Source of the DNA: Rs1 sp034111875
GTDB taxonomy: Bacteria; Pseudomonadota; Gammaproteobacteria; Pseudomonadales; Balneatricaceae
Assembly: GCA_034111875.1 (NCBI GenBank)
Contig: JAWUWK010000031.1
Coordinates: 1 to 9,537, forward strand
DNA length: 9,537 nt
Direction of reading: 5' to 3'
Shown: positions 1 through 6,104 of the stretch, piece after piece
How positions within the stretch are numbered: position 1 is the first letter of the stretch
How the letters are laid out: the number at the start of each line of letters is the position of its first letter
Made by a program: the position numbers and the translations under genes
The notes under the pieces: model-generated
What the model was told of the DNA's origin: nothing
Database searches by the model: none
Seen by the model: the letters and a program-made list of their open reading frames with translations, nothing else

Positions 1-460
1 GCCAATGTATCAAACAAACTCCCAAAATCAATGCGATTAAGGTTAAGGCTGCGCTTCATGAAATATGGATGGCGGAGACGCCAGAGGAAGCTCATACTGC
101 TTTAGCCGAACGATTAAAAGCTTCAGTGCGAAGTACCCTAAAGCGATGAAGTGTTTAACCGACAGCAAGGAGCAGTTGTTGGCATTCTATAATTTTGTAG
201 CCGAGCATTGGGTGCATATCAGAACAACAAATCCAATAGAATCGACATTTGCAACCCTAAGATTACGAACCAAAAGTACTCGTGGCTGTGGCTCAAGAGA
301 TAGTACATTAGCAATGGTCTATAAGTTAATTGAGTCCGCGCAGAAACGGTGGAAAAATATCAAAGGCTTTGCACTATTAACACTGGTAGTTAACAACGTG
401 GAGTTTAAAGATGGTTTACAAGTAGAGGTTAAATCAGAGAACGCTGTCGGTGTTGCTTAA
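1..460 (+). pseudogene. IS256-family (Mutator-type) transposase, 3' remnant with two frameshifts
   Basis: This is the C-terminal part of a DDE transposase of the IS256 family, which moves its element by cut-and-paste or copy-out chemistry. The diagnostic block is HIRTTNPIESTFATLRLRT, at about 212-268; the Glu codon at 239-241 should be the last catalytic acid of the DDE triad. The reading frame is broken twice. Residues resembling ANVSNKLPKSM read in frame 1 (1-33), IKVKAALHEIWMAET and onward in frame 3 (36-98), and FSRTIKSFSAKYPKAM and onward in frame 2 (101-460). Each junction fits loss of one base, near 34-35 and 99-100. The catalytic Asp residues would lie upstream of the window, so whether the rest of the gene is present cannot be told. 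The intact 131-codon stretch beginning with ATG at 65 is therefore not a real start. I am confident of the family and fairly confident that the copy is dead. Confidence 0.88.
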
Positions 461-462
461 GC

Positions 463-487
463 TGTACACCAGTTTTGACAATAACTC
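463..487. repeat. Probable right terminal inverted repeat of the IS256-family element
   Basis: Starting 2 nt after the transposase stop codon is TGTACACCAGTTTTGACA followed by ATAACTC. Read inward from the outer edge it begins GAGTTATTGTC and ends in TGTACA. A terminal repeat of about 25 bp immediately downstream of the transposase is the usual layout in this family. The matching left end is outside the window, so neither the repeat nor a target duplication can be confirmed here. Confidence 0.5.
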
Positions 488-648
488 CATGCACTCTGGA
501 TGGAATCAAGATAACGTAAATCTAAGTAACTAGCCGCTTTGTTAGGACACTTGCAGAGAACAGTTGATTTCGCTGTGTTTGCTTGCTCGGTCTAGGTACT
601 TAGACTTACTTAAAAGATCTAGTTTTTGTTTCAGAAGTTCTCTAATTA
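488..648. other. Intergenic DNA between IS remnant and small membrane gene
   Basis: I see no gene in this stretch. The only structured element is an imperfect 16-bp palindrome at 590-605 (GTCTAGGTACTTAGAC, one mismatched pair). It lies downstream of the minus-strand small gene but has no T-run on that strand, so it does not look like an intrinsic terminator. It could be a protein site or chance. Confidence 0.4.
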
Positions 649-801
649 TTAGCTATCGAATTCACCATAAGCCTTCGCCCTATCTTTAGCAATTTGTTGG
701 CGAACAAAACGTATGCCAAAGCCTATCATAGCAAGGGTTGTCGCAACGACCACCAAAGAAGGGGCCAGTGAATACAAATTGTAAATATCAAATCCAAACA
801 T
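649..801 (-). CDS. Small single-pass membrane protein, 50 residues, function unknown
   Basis: A minus-strand frame gives a 50-residue protein beginning MFGFDIYNLYSLAPS. It has a hydrophobic segment at about residues 12-30 (LAPSLVVVATTLAMIGFGI) and then a charged tail (RFVRQQIAKDRAKAYGEFDS). Positive charges immediately after the segment predict the C terminus in the cytoplasm and the N terminus outside. I chose the ATG at 799-801 because GGAG sits 6 nt upstream. An in-frame ATG four codons earlier (811-813) would give 54 residues but has no good ribosome site. The architecture (short N terminus, one helix, basic then acidic tail) resembles small accessory subunits of membrane complexes such as CcoQ, but there are no respiratory genes nearby and I do not recognise the family. 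It is divergent from the FAH-family gene. That it is coding is supported by the Shine-Dalgarno spacing and the clean membrane topology, not by homology. Confidence 0.6.
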   Translation of the reverse strand: MFGFDIYNLYSLAPSLVVVATTLAMIGFGIRFVRQQIAKDRAKAYGEFDS

Positions 802-860
802 GAAGTACTCCATAAAGTTATTTAAAATATTGTAGATGCAGGCGCAACTTTAAAGCCTAT

Positions 861-955
861 TAGAAATTGACGTTGGATGTTACCCTTTTAGTTAACGACA
901 CTCGCACCTTCTAGTCAGCTAAATCTGTTATCTATTAACGACTAGAAATTTGACG
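861..955. promoter_or_regulatory. Repeat-rich spacer between divergent genes, possible operator region
   Basis: This spacer separates the small membrane gene (-) from the FAH-family gene (+). It holds a perfect 8-bp inverted repeat, TTCTAGTC (909-916) and GACTAGAA (940-947), whose arms are 31 bp apart start to start, about three helical turns. It also holds two pairs of direct repeats: TTAACGAC at 892-899 and 935-942, and TAGAAATTGACG at 861-872 with TAGAAATTTGACG at 943-955. Overlapping repeats of this kind suit binding of a dimeric regulator. No regulator gene is present, so this is inference. Confidence 0.3.
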
Positions 956-1016
956 CCAAGATAGCATAGTGGTTTTTTTATTACCTCTGTAACTCGACTA
1001 AAAAACGCATAAAATC

Positions 1017-1045
1017 TTTTCAAAATAAGTCAGTGGCATTATAGT
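1017..1045 (+). promoter_or_regulatory. Sigma70-like promoter for the FAH-family gene
   Basis: TTTTCA at 1017-1022 (4 of 6 matches to the -35 consensus), a 17-bp spacer, then TATAGT at 1040-1045 (5 of 6 to the -10 consensus). Transcription would begin near 1052, leaving a leader of about 20 nt with AGGAG at 1060-1064. Position, spacing and absence of a better candidate make this the likely promoter of the gene starting at 1073. Confidence 0.5.
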
Positions 1046-1072
1046 GGCGCCATTCATATAGGAGTGTGTTAT

Positions 1073-1699
1073 TTGCAAAATATATATGTAGAATCCCACC
1101 CAATCATCCCTTCAAAAATTCTTTGTGTAGGGCGTAATTATTTAGCACATATTAATGAGTTGAATAATGAAATTGCCAAAAATATGGTTTTATTCTTCAA
1201 ACCAAACTCAGCTATCTCCAATACTCTTTTGTCCAGTCATGGTCTGAGCGAACAAACTGAAGCACTGCATTACGAAGCAGAAATCTGTTTCCTTTATGAG
1301 TGCCATCGCTTTAGCGCAGTCGGCATAGGCCTCGACCTTACTAAAAGAGCTTTACAATCTCAGCTAAAACAAAAAGGTCTTCCTTGGGAACGCGCTAAAG
1401 CATTTGACGGTTCAGCACTTTTCAGTGATTTTGTTAAGATCGACAATGTCAGCGATGAGTTACAGTTGAACTTGTATATAGACGATGTTTTAACCCAAGT
1501 TGCAAAAATCCCCAATATGATTTATTCGCCAGAAGATATATTGCAAACGCTGCAAAGCTTTATCACGTTAGAGGACGGAGACGTAATAATGACAGGCACC
1601 CCCGCCGGGGTTGGTCCAGTAGAACCTGGAAACCACTTTAAAGGTGACTTATATTCAGCTGAAAAGTTATTATTAACCAAAGTTTGGATCGCAGAATGA
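1073..1699 (+). CDS. Fumarylacetoacetate hydrolase (FAH) superfamily protein, YcgM/FAHD1-like
   Basis: This is a cytoplasmic metal-dependent FAH-fold enzyme of the small single-domain branch that includes E. coli YcgM and FAHD1. That branch acts on oxaloacetate and acylpyruvates (keto-enol tautomerase, hydrolase or decarboxylase activities). Counting from the TTG start (208 residues), the visible signatures are KILCVGRNYLAHINE near 15-30, the metal-ligand block HYEAE at 66-70 with Glu68 and Glu70, GLDLTKR with Asp88 as third ligand, the PWERAKAFDGSA loop at 105-116, and GTPAGVGPV at 175-183. The TTG at 1073 is preferred because AGGAG lies 8 nt upstream. A GTG at 1064 is in frame, but its first base is the last base of that ribosome site. 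The segment between HYEAE and GLDLT is about 11 residues shorter than in E. coli YcgM as I remember it, with all the metal ligands kept. The gene converges on cinA with a 71-nt gap. Family assignment is firm; the exact substrate is not. Confidence 0.9.
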   Translation: MQNIYVESHPIIPSKILCVGRNYLAHINELNNEIAKNMVLFFKPNSAISNTLLSSHGLSEQTEALHYEAEICFLYECHRFSAVGIGLDLTKRALQSQLKQKGLPWERAKAFDGSALFSDFVKIDNVSDELQLNLYIDDVLTQVAKIPNMIYSPEDILQTLQSFITLEDGDVIMTGTPAGVGPVEPGNHFKGDLYSAEKLLLTKVWIAE

Positions 1700-1770
1700 C
1701 GCCGCAAGTTAACAGTTTAATCGTGTGATTTTAAACGCACAGAGAAACAAGTCGATATTAGGCCATATTG

Positions 1771-3090
1771 CTAGCCCATTAAACTATCATTGATCTCAAA
1801 TATTTGTTGTTGGGCACATTCAATATAACCATAGTCTGCAATCGGCACTAAGTTTAGAATCGCCCTTCTGAGCATATCCAGCGCAACGGCAACGCACAAC
1901 TCTCTAATATACTGGCGACTGCGCTTCTGCGAGAGTCGCAGACGTTGACAATGTATCTGCTGGGGTGTTTTTAACGCAATAACGACAGTACCCACCGGCA
2001 GTGCTTGTGTACCGCCGCCCGGCCCTGCTATACCACTTGTGGCAATTGAAAAATCATAGCTAAGTGGTCCACCATTTGCTTTAGATACGCCTGCTGCCAT
2101 CTGTGCTACACAGGCAAGAGATACTTCTGTATGCTGCTCAATCGTTTTTGGACTGACAGCTAATAAATTGATTTTTGCCTCGTTGCAATAAGAGACAATC
2201 GCATGTTTTAAATAGGCAGAGCTGCCAGGCAAGGCAACTAATTGACTGGAGATTTCGCCTCCGGTTAACGATTCGGCAATACTTAATGTTTTTCCTGAAT
2301 TAACCAATAGACGATGCACTTCTGAGGCTAAACTTGGCTGGTTGTTCGCCACTATAGTATCGGCGAGTATCTTTTTCGCGATTGCCTCAGCCTGATCTTG
2401 TATGCCCGGCGCTAGGTCACGACCAATCAACTTTAATTCTAGGTATGGCGTATAAGACCTATACCCTAATGTAATCCCTTCTGGCCATGTCAATGGCTCT
2501 AGCTTTTCTGCCATTGTAGATTCCCCCATGCCTAAGGTAAGTAATTTTACAACCGATACACTGCTGATTTGGCTCGTTAAGCTACTGATGAAAGGTATAA
2601 AAGTGTCTTCTACCATTTGCATAAACTCATGGGGAACACCTGGCGTAAAGAACAGCCAAGCTCGATTAAATTTAACTCTAAAACCACAGGCTGTCCCCAC
2701 TGAATTCTCAATCATAATAGCGCCTTCGGGCAACAGCGCTTGTTTTAAATTACTTTTGGAGAGTTCCATACCCCGCTGATTAAACCAATCTTGGAGTATT
2801 TGCCGCCAGCGTTGATTTTCTTCTAGTTCAACGCCCATCGCGTTTGCCATCGCAAGCGCACAAAGGTCATCTGCAGTAGGCCCTAAACCCCCATTGACTA
2901 AAATAATCTCTGCCTGCTGACTTCTCTCTATAAAAACACTGGCCAAATCTTGTAATCTGTCGCCAACAATTGTTCTGCGCTGCATTTCATAGCCATTTTC
3001 CATCAAAACATTGCTCAACCACGCGCCATTGGTGTCCACAATTTGTCCTGAAAGTACCTCTTCGCCAGTACATATCATTTCTAATTTCAT
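1771..3090 (-). CDS. cinA: CinA-like protein with molybdopterin-binding-fold and NMN deamidase (PncC) domains
   Basis: This cytoplasmic protein has 439 residues and two domains. The N-terminal MoCF-like (COG1058) domain, about 1-170, shows TGEEVLSGQIVDTN (8-21), NGGLGPTADD (66-75) and TPGVPHEF (149-156); some homologues hydrolyse ADP-ribose there. The C-terminal PncC domain, about 252-415, shows AESLTGG (272-278) and TSGIAGPGGG (351-360). Ser274, Tyr301 and Lys306 have the same spacing as the PncC residues I recall (Ser31, Tyr58, Lys63), so NMN deamidation to nicotinate mononucleotide in pyridine-nucleotide recycling is likely intact. Length fits full two-domain members (about 400-425) with a short C-terminal extension after residue 415. 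The ATG at 3088-3090 is preceded by AAGAGA at 5 nt, and MKLEMICTGEE is the standard family start. The gene is convergent with the FAH-family gene and divergent from the efflux operon. The name comes from competence-inducible cinA of Gram-positives; no competence role is implied. Confidence 0.95.
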   Translation of the reverse strand: MKLEMICTGEEVLSGQIVDTNGAWLSNVLMENGYEMQRRTIVGDRLQDLASVFIERSQQAEIILVNGGLGPTADDLCALAMANAMGVELEENQRWRQILQDWFNQRGMELSKSNLKQALLPEGAIMIENSVGTACGFRVKFNRAWLFFTPGVPHEFMQMVEDTFIPFISSLTSQISSVSVVKLLTLGMGESTMAEKLEPLTWPEGITLGYRSYTPYLELKLIGRDLAPGIQDQAEAIAKKILADTIVANNQPSLASEVHRLLVNSGKTLSIAESLTGGEISSQLVALPGSSAYLKHAIVSYCNEAKINLLAVSPKTIEQHTEVSLACVAQMAAGVSKANGGPLSYDFSIATSGIAGPGGGTQALPVGTVVIALKTPQQIHCQRLRLSQKRSRQYIRELCVAVALDMLRRAILNLVPIADYGYIECAQQQIFEINDSLMG

Positions 3091-3217
3091 AAATATCTCT
3101 TAAGGTATATGGATTAACTTGATCTATTCAACTATCAACACTTGCCTGTTACGTCCACAAACGCTAAAACTTGCGCTAAATACCATGAAGCTTAGGTAAA
3201 GTTATGTTAAATGTAGT

Positions 3218-3229
3218 GTCATTAATGAC
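3218..3229. promoter_or_regulatory. Perfect 12-bp palindrome, candidate operator for the efflux operon
   Basis: GTCATTAATGAC is a perfect palindrome in the spacer between divergent cinA and the efflux operon, 139 bp upstream of the first efflux start codon. It lies between a weak -35-like TTAAAT (3207-3212) and a -10-like TATTAA (3230-3235) spaced 17 bp apart, a common place for a repressor to act. The promoter boxes are poor matches, so only the palindrome itself is seen with certainty. The regulator is unknown and is not encoded in this window. Confidence 0.35.
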
Positions 3230-3289
3230 TATTAAACTAAAGTTGCAGCCAAGAAACAATACAAAGCAACAATACCCAAGGGAAATGAA

Positions 3290-3319
3290 ATGCCATACCT
3301 AGTCTCACCGACGTTTTAA
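3290..3319 (+). CDS. Possible 9-codon leader peptide upstream of the efflux operon
   Basis: ATG at 3290 opens a nine-codon frame, MPYLVSPTF, ending at TAA 3317-3319. AAGGG at 3278-3282 lies 7 nt upstream, a near-ideal ribosome site. The frame ends 48 nt before the GTG start of the efflux channel gene. Its last codons, TTT TAA, form the left arm of a possible hairpin that would cover the channel gene's ribosome site. Short leader peptides control some drug-resistance and efflux genes through ribosome pausing, but nothing here proves translation, and a good Shine-Dalgarno before so short a frame can arise by chance. Confidence 0.3.
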   Translation: MPYLVSPTF

Positions 3320-3360
3320 GTTACCGACCTGTGATCTATTTTTTCTAATAAAACTTAAGG
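3314..3360 (+). promoter_or_regulatory. Possible hairpin sequestering the Shine-Dalgarno of the efflux channel gene
   Basis: TTTTAAGTT (3314-3322) can pair with AACTTAAGG (3352-3360) in nine pairs: one G-C, six A-U and two G-U. The right arm contains AAGG (3357-3360), the ribosome site of the gene starting at 3368. The left arm overlaps the stop of the 9-codon leader frame. The stem is weak and its 29-nt loop is large, so it may be only marginally stable. A competing reading is that 3321-3349 holds a promoter (TTACCG, 17 bp, TCTAAT), in which case no such leader would be made from that start. Confidence 0.25.
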
Positions 3361-3367
3361 CTGAACA

Positions 3368-4822
3368 GTGTTAAAATCGGTTTATTCGCAATGCCAATCC
3401 TACTTGGCCCCCTCACTATTGTGCTGCTTAGTGGTATTACCTGGCTGTGCCGTCACAGGTAAAAACTTAGCCTCATCAATCTCTGATGAGGCACTTCAAC
3501 CCGTAATAGCAACAGAGTTTCAACCACCTTTAAACGCGAGTGTTAAGGCAGCTGAATTAGTGGTCAACCAAGAAAAACCTATTATTGACGGCTTGCAACA
3601 AACAGATAATGCAGCATTGATAACAGCCATTTCCTTTGCATTAGGCAACAACCATCGTCTTGAAGAGCTCAATGCTGTGGTTATACAAGCTAAACAACAA
3701 TTAATTATTACTCAGGCTGAGCAAGGTTTTTCTGCCAAGCTAAACAATACCAATTCGCTTACGAAAAACGCTAACAACTCTGCTATCAATAAAAATTTCG
3801 ATTTATCACTTAACACAAGTTTGCCGATAGACTTGTGGGGTGCCATACAAGCCAGTAACAAAGCGGCAAGAATTCAATTAGCAATCGCACAATCTGACCT
3901 TAAACAAAGCCGCAGAGAGTTGATATCAAAAATCACGAGTGCATGGTACCAAGTTGTTTTTAATAAAAAATATTTAGTATTGGGCATAGCGCAAGAAAAG
4001 AATATTGAGGACCAACTGGCCGCAGTTGAATCGGCGTATCGGCAAGGATTAAAGCAGTCTTTGGACGTCTACTTAGCGCGCGAGAATTTAGAGACCGCTC
4101 TATCACGTAACGTTCAACGCCGTCAAAACGTGGCGGATGTGACCCGTGATTTACAACAATTACTCGCCAGATACCCCAGCGGTAATTTAATAGCTAGCGA
4201 CTCTTCACCGATCATAGACAATAACTATAGATTAGGTGTACCAGCAGAATTATTGCAAGCTAGAGCAGATTTAAACAGCCGATGGCTGGCCGTTTTAAAA
4301 GAAGATAGTAATGTGGCTAATCAATATGCAGCGCAATTTCCGCAGCTGACCCTCTCCGGTAATTTTTCATTGACGGCTGCGCGTCTAGGGGACTTATTTA
4401 AACAAAACCTCGCTTGGTCATTAATTACCGGCCTCTCTCAACCCCTGTTTGATAACGGCCGAAAAAAGGCCCTTTATGATCAGGCGAAAGCAAAGTTAAT
4501 TGAACGAGAACAGCAGTATTTACAGGCGTTACACAGTGCTTTCAAACAAGTCGAAAGACTAATCGCTGCAGAGCAATCTTATCAGCAGCAAAATATTTTA
4601 AACACCAAAGCTGTAAAACATGCCGAACTATCCAAAACCCAAGTGAGCATTCAATACCAAAATGGTATTGCAGATTATCAACAAGTACTGACAATACAAA
4701 GCAGGCTTTTTGATCGCCAACAGGCATTACTTGAACTAAAGATGCAAATGATTGCAACCCGAGTTGACTTATTACTTGCCTTAGGTGAACACAACCCAAA
4801 TTACCCAATACAGGCTAATTAA
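3368..4822 (+). CDS. NodT-family outer-membrane efflux channel lipoprotein (TolC/OprM-like)
   Basis: This 484-residue trimeric channel component forms the outer-membrane barrel and periplasmic alpha-tunnel of a tripartite pump. The N terminus is a lipoprotein signal with lipobox LPGC, so Cys27 is lipidated; Ala at +2 rather than Asp fits sorting to the outer membrane. Two outer-membrane-efflux repeats follow, about 80-270 and 290-475. Recognisable family blocks are LSLNTSLPIDLWGAIQASNKA (145-165), SAYRQGLKQSLDVYLAREN (222-240), VPAELLQARADLN (291-303), FPQLTLSGNFSL (324-335) and LSQPLFDNGRKKALYDQAKAK (356-376). The start is GTG at 3368: TTAAGG ends 7 nt before it and the signal peptide begins directly. 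It is the first gene of the operon, with only 2 nt before the adaptor gene, which implies translational coupling. Length is normal for NodT channels. Substrate cannot be inferred. Confidence 0.95.
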   Translation: MLKSVYSQCQSYLAPSLLCCLVVLPGCAVTGKNLASSISDEALQPVIATEFQPPLNASVKAAELVVNQEKPIIDGLQQTDNAALITAISFALGNNHRLEELNAVVIQAKQQLIITQAEQGFSAKLNNTNSLTKNANNSAINKNFDLSLNTSLPIDLWGAIQASNKAARIQLAIAQSDLKQSRRELISKITSAWYQVVFNKKYLVLGIAQEKNIEDQLAAVESAYRQGLKQSLDVYLARENLETALSRNVQRRQNVADVTRDLQQLLARYPSGNLIASDSSPIIDNNYRLGVPAELLQARADLNSRWLAVLKEDSNVANQYAAQFPQLTLSGNFSLTAARLGDLFKQNLAWSLITGLSQPLFDNGRKKALYDQAKAKLIEREQQYLQALHSAFKQVERLIAAEQSYQQQNILNTKAVKHAELSKTQVSIQYQNGIADYQQVLTIQSRLFDRQQALLELKMQMIATRVDLLLALGEHNPNYPIQAN

Positions 4823-4824
4823 AG

Positions 4825-6030
4825 ATGCGAAGAGTTTTATTGCCCCTGCTAGCCATATTAATTACGGCTTTTCTCGGTTGGTCAATCCTGCAAAATGCAC
4901 CTCAAGCAAAAAAACGGCCACCGAGTAAAGCTAAAGCCATCAACGTTGATGTACAGCTCATAAAAGCCCGGGATGTACAACTCAACCTATTAAGTTACGG
5001 CCAAGTAAGTGCCAAGACGACCGCAAACCTGACCTCTCAAATCAGCGGCCGAGTCGTTAAAATCAGCCCGACATTGCAAGACGGTGCGTTTTTTGCTGCC
5101 GGCGATCTATTGATAAATTTAGATAATCGTGATTTTCAAAGTGCCATTAACAGCGCAAAAGCAGAATTGACACAAGCCCAGCAAGCGCTCACATTAGAAA
5201 AAGCTCAAGTGGTACAGGCTAAAGCAGACTGGGAGCGTTTGAATAAAGCGATACCTATTCCCGCATTAGTCTCAAGAAAACCCCAAGTTGTTAGTGCCAA
5301 GGCAAAAGTTTCAGCGGCACTTGCCCAATTCGACAAAGCGCTGCTTAATTTTAAACGCACTAAGATCTACGCCCCTTTTAATGGCCGAGTGCTGAATAAG
5401 AAAGTCAATATGGGTGACTTCATTAGTGCTAATTCGACCTTGGTAGAATTCATTGCAAGTGATTTTTTACAAGTCAGATTAAGCCTGAAGAACAGCGATT
5501 TGGCGTTTATAAATTTACCTGAGACAGGTCTATCAAACACACTTAATAAAGAGACATTACCTAAGGTCTTGTTTGAATCTAGGTTAATCGAGCCACAATT
5601 TTGGAATGGACAGATTGTCCGCACTGAAGCGAGTATTGATCAAAGCTCACAACAGCTGTTCGTTATTGGTGAAATTGAGGCCCCTTTTGGACCATTAAAT
5701 GCCCATAAGCACTCGCTTAAAATTGGTCAGTATATTACCGCTAAAATACAGGGAAAACTGTTAAAGAACGTCATCAGTATCAATGTTGATACTCTCCATC
5801 AAGGACAGTATGTTTACATTGTAAAAAATGGTTTGATTACCAAAACAGCTGTAGACATTAGCTGGCAAAATGAAAAAATAGCTATTATAAGCATGGGCTT
5901 ATCTATTGGTGATAAATTGATAACTAGTACTGTTTCAGCTGATTCTGAAGGCAGTCAAGCCAGCACTGGCACTGGCACTGGCGTGGGAAAAACCAAGGAT
6001 AAAAAAGCCTTCAAAAAACTAAACCCTTGA
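4825..6030 (+). CDS. RND efflux periplasmic adaptor (membrane fusion protein, HlyD/AcrA family)
   Basis: This 401-residue adaptor bridges the inner-membrane pump and the outer-membrane channel. Residues 4-21 form a single hydrophobic segment after MRR. No lipobox cysteine is present, so it is probably held by an uncleaved helix rather than a lipid. The barrel-sandwich (lipoyl) domain is split: its first half is at about 55-100 (YGQVSAKTTANLTSQISGRV, GDLLINLD) and its second at about 179-210 (TKIYAPFNGRVLNKKVNMGDFI). Between them lies an alanine- and glutamine-rich coiled-coil hairpin, about 104-175. A beta-barrel (about 212-310) and a membrane-proximal domain (about 312-370, including VDTLHQGQYVYIV) follow. 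The tail after 372 is low-complexity, with a Thr-Gly repeat and a lysine-rich end. The ATG is 2 nt after the channel stop and has only a poor ribosome site, fitting coupling. The pump gene begins 74 nt downstream. Confidence 0.95.
   Translation: MRRVLLPLLAILITAFLGWSILQNAPQAKKRPPSKAKAINVDVQLIKARDVQLNLLSYGQVSAKTTANLTSQISGRVVKISPTLQDGAFFAAGDLLINLDNRDFQSAINSAKAELTQAQQALTLEKAQVVQAKADWERLNKAIPIPALVSRKPQVVSAKAKVSAALAQFDKALLNFKRTKIYAPFNGRVLNKKVNMGDFISANSTLVEFIASDFLQVRLSLKNSDLAFINLPETGLSNTLNKETLPKVLFESRLIEPQFWNGQIVRTEASIDQSSQQLFVIGEIEAPFGPLNAHKHSLKIGQYITAKIQGKLLKNVISINVDTLHQGQYVYIVKNGLITKTAVDISWQNEKIAIISMGLSIGDKLITSTVSADSEGSQASTGTGTGVGKTKDKKAFKKLNP
5965..5982 (+). repeat. In-frame hexanucleotide tandem repeat (ACTGGC)x3 in the adaptor tail
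   Basis: Three exact copies of ACTGGC encode Thr-Gly-Thr-Gly-Thr-Gly (residues 381-386) near the C terminus of the adaptor. The unit is a multiple of three, so slippage would change linker length without a frameshift. It lies outside the structured domains. Confidence 0.85.
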
Positions 6031-6104
6031 GTCCTTAAAATGAGTACTTGAAGTAGAGATTTAGCTTAAATCACCTATAACAAACGCAAACTGTTGGAAT
6101 ACCA

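Noticed and set aside
65..130. ATG at 65 as a true start of a small protein
   Set aside because: The first dozen residues are the out-of-frame reading of the transposase; real similarity only begins after the second frameshift.
1031..1040. CAGTGGCATT occurs here and again at 9413-9422
   Set aside because: Many shared 10-mers are expected by chance in a window of this size, and the two contexts do not otherwise match.
1522..1707. Minus-strand 61-codon frame over the 3' end of the FAH-family gene
   Set aside because: It is a shadow of conserved FAH motifs on the other strand with no independent support.
1723..1740. Short stem GTGTG/CGCAC between the two convergent genes
   Set aside because: Five pairs including a G-U, and no T-run on either strand; too weak to call a terminator.
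3104..3131. Minus-strand TTGAAT-N16-TATACC as the cinA promoter
   Set aside because: The predicted start would fall inside the cinA ribosome site, leaving no usable leader.
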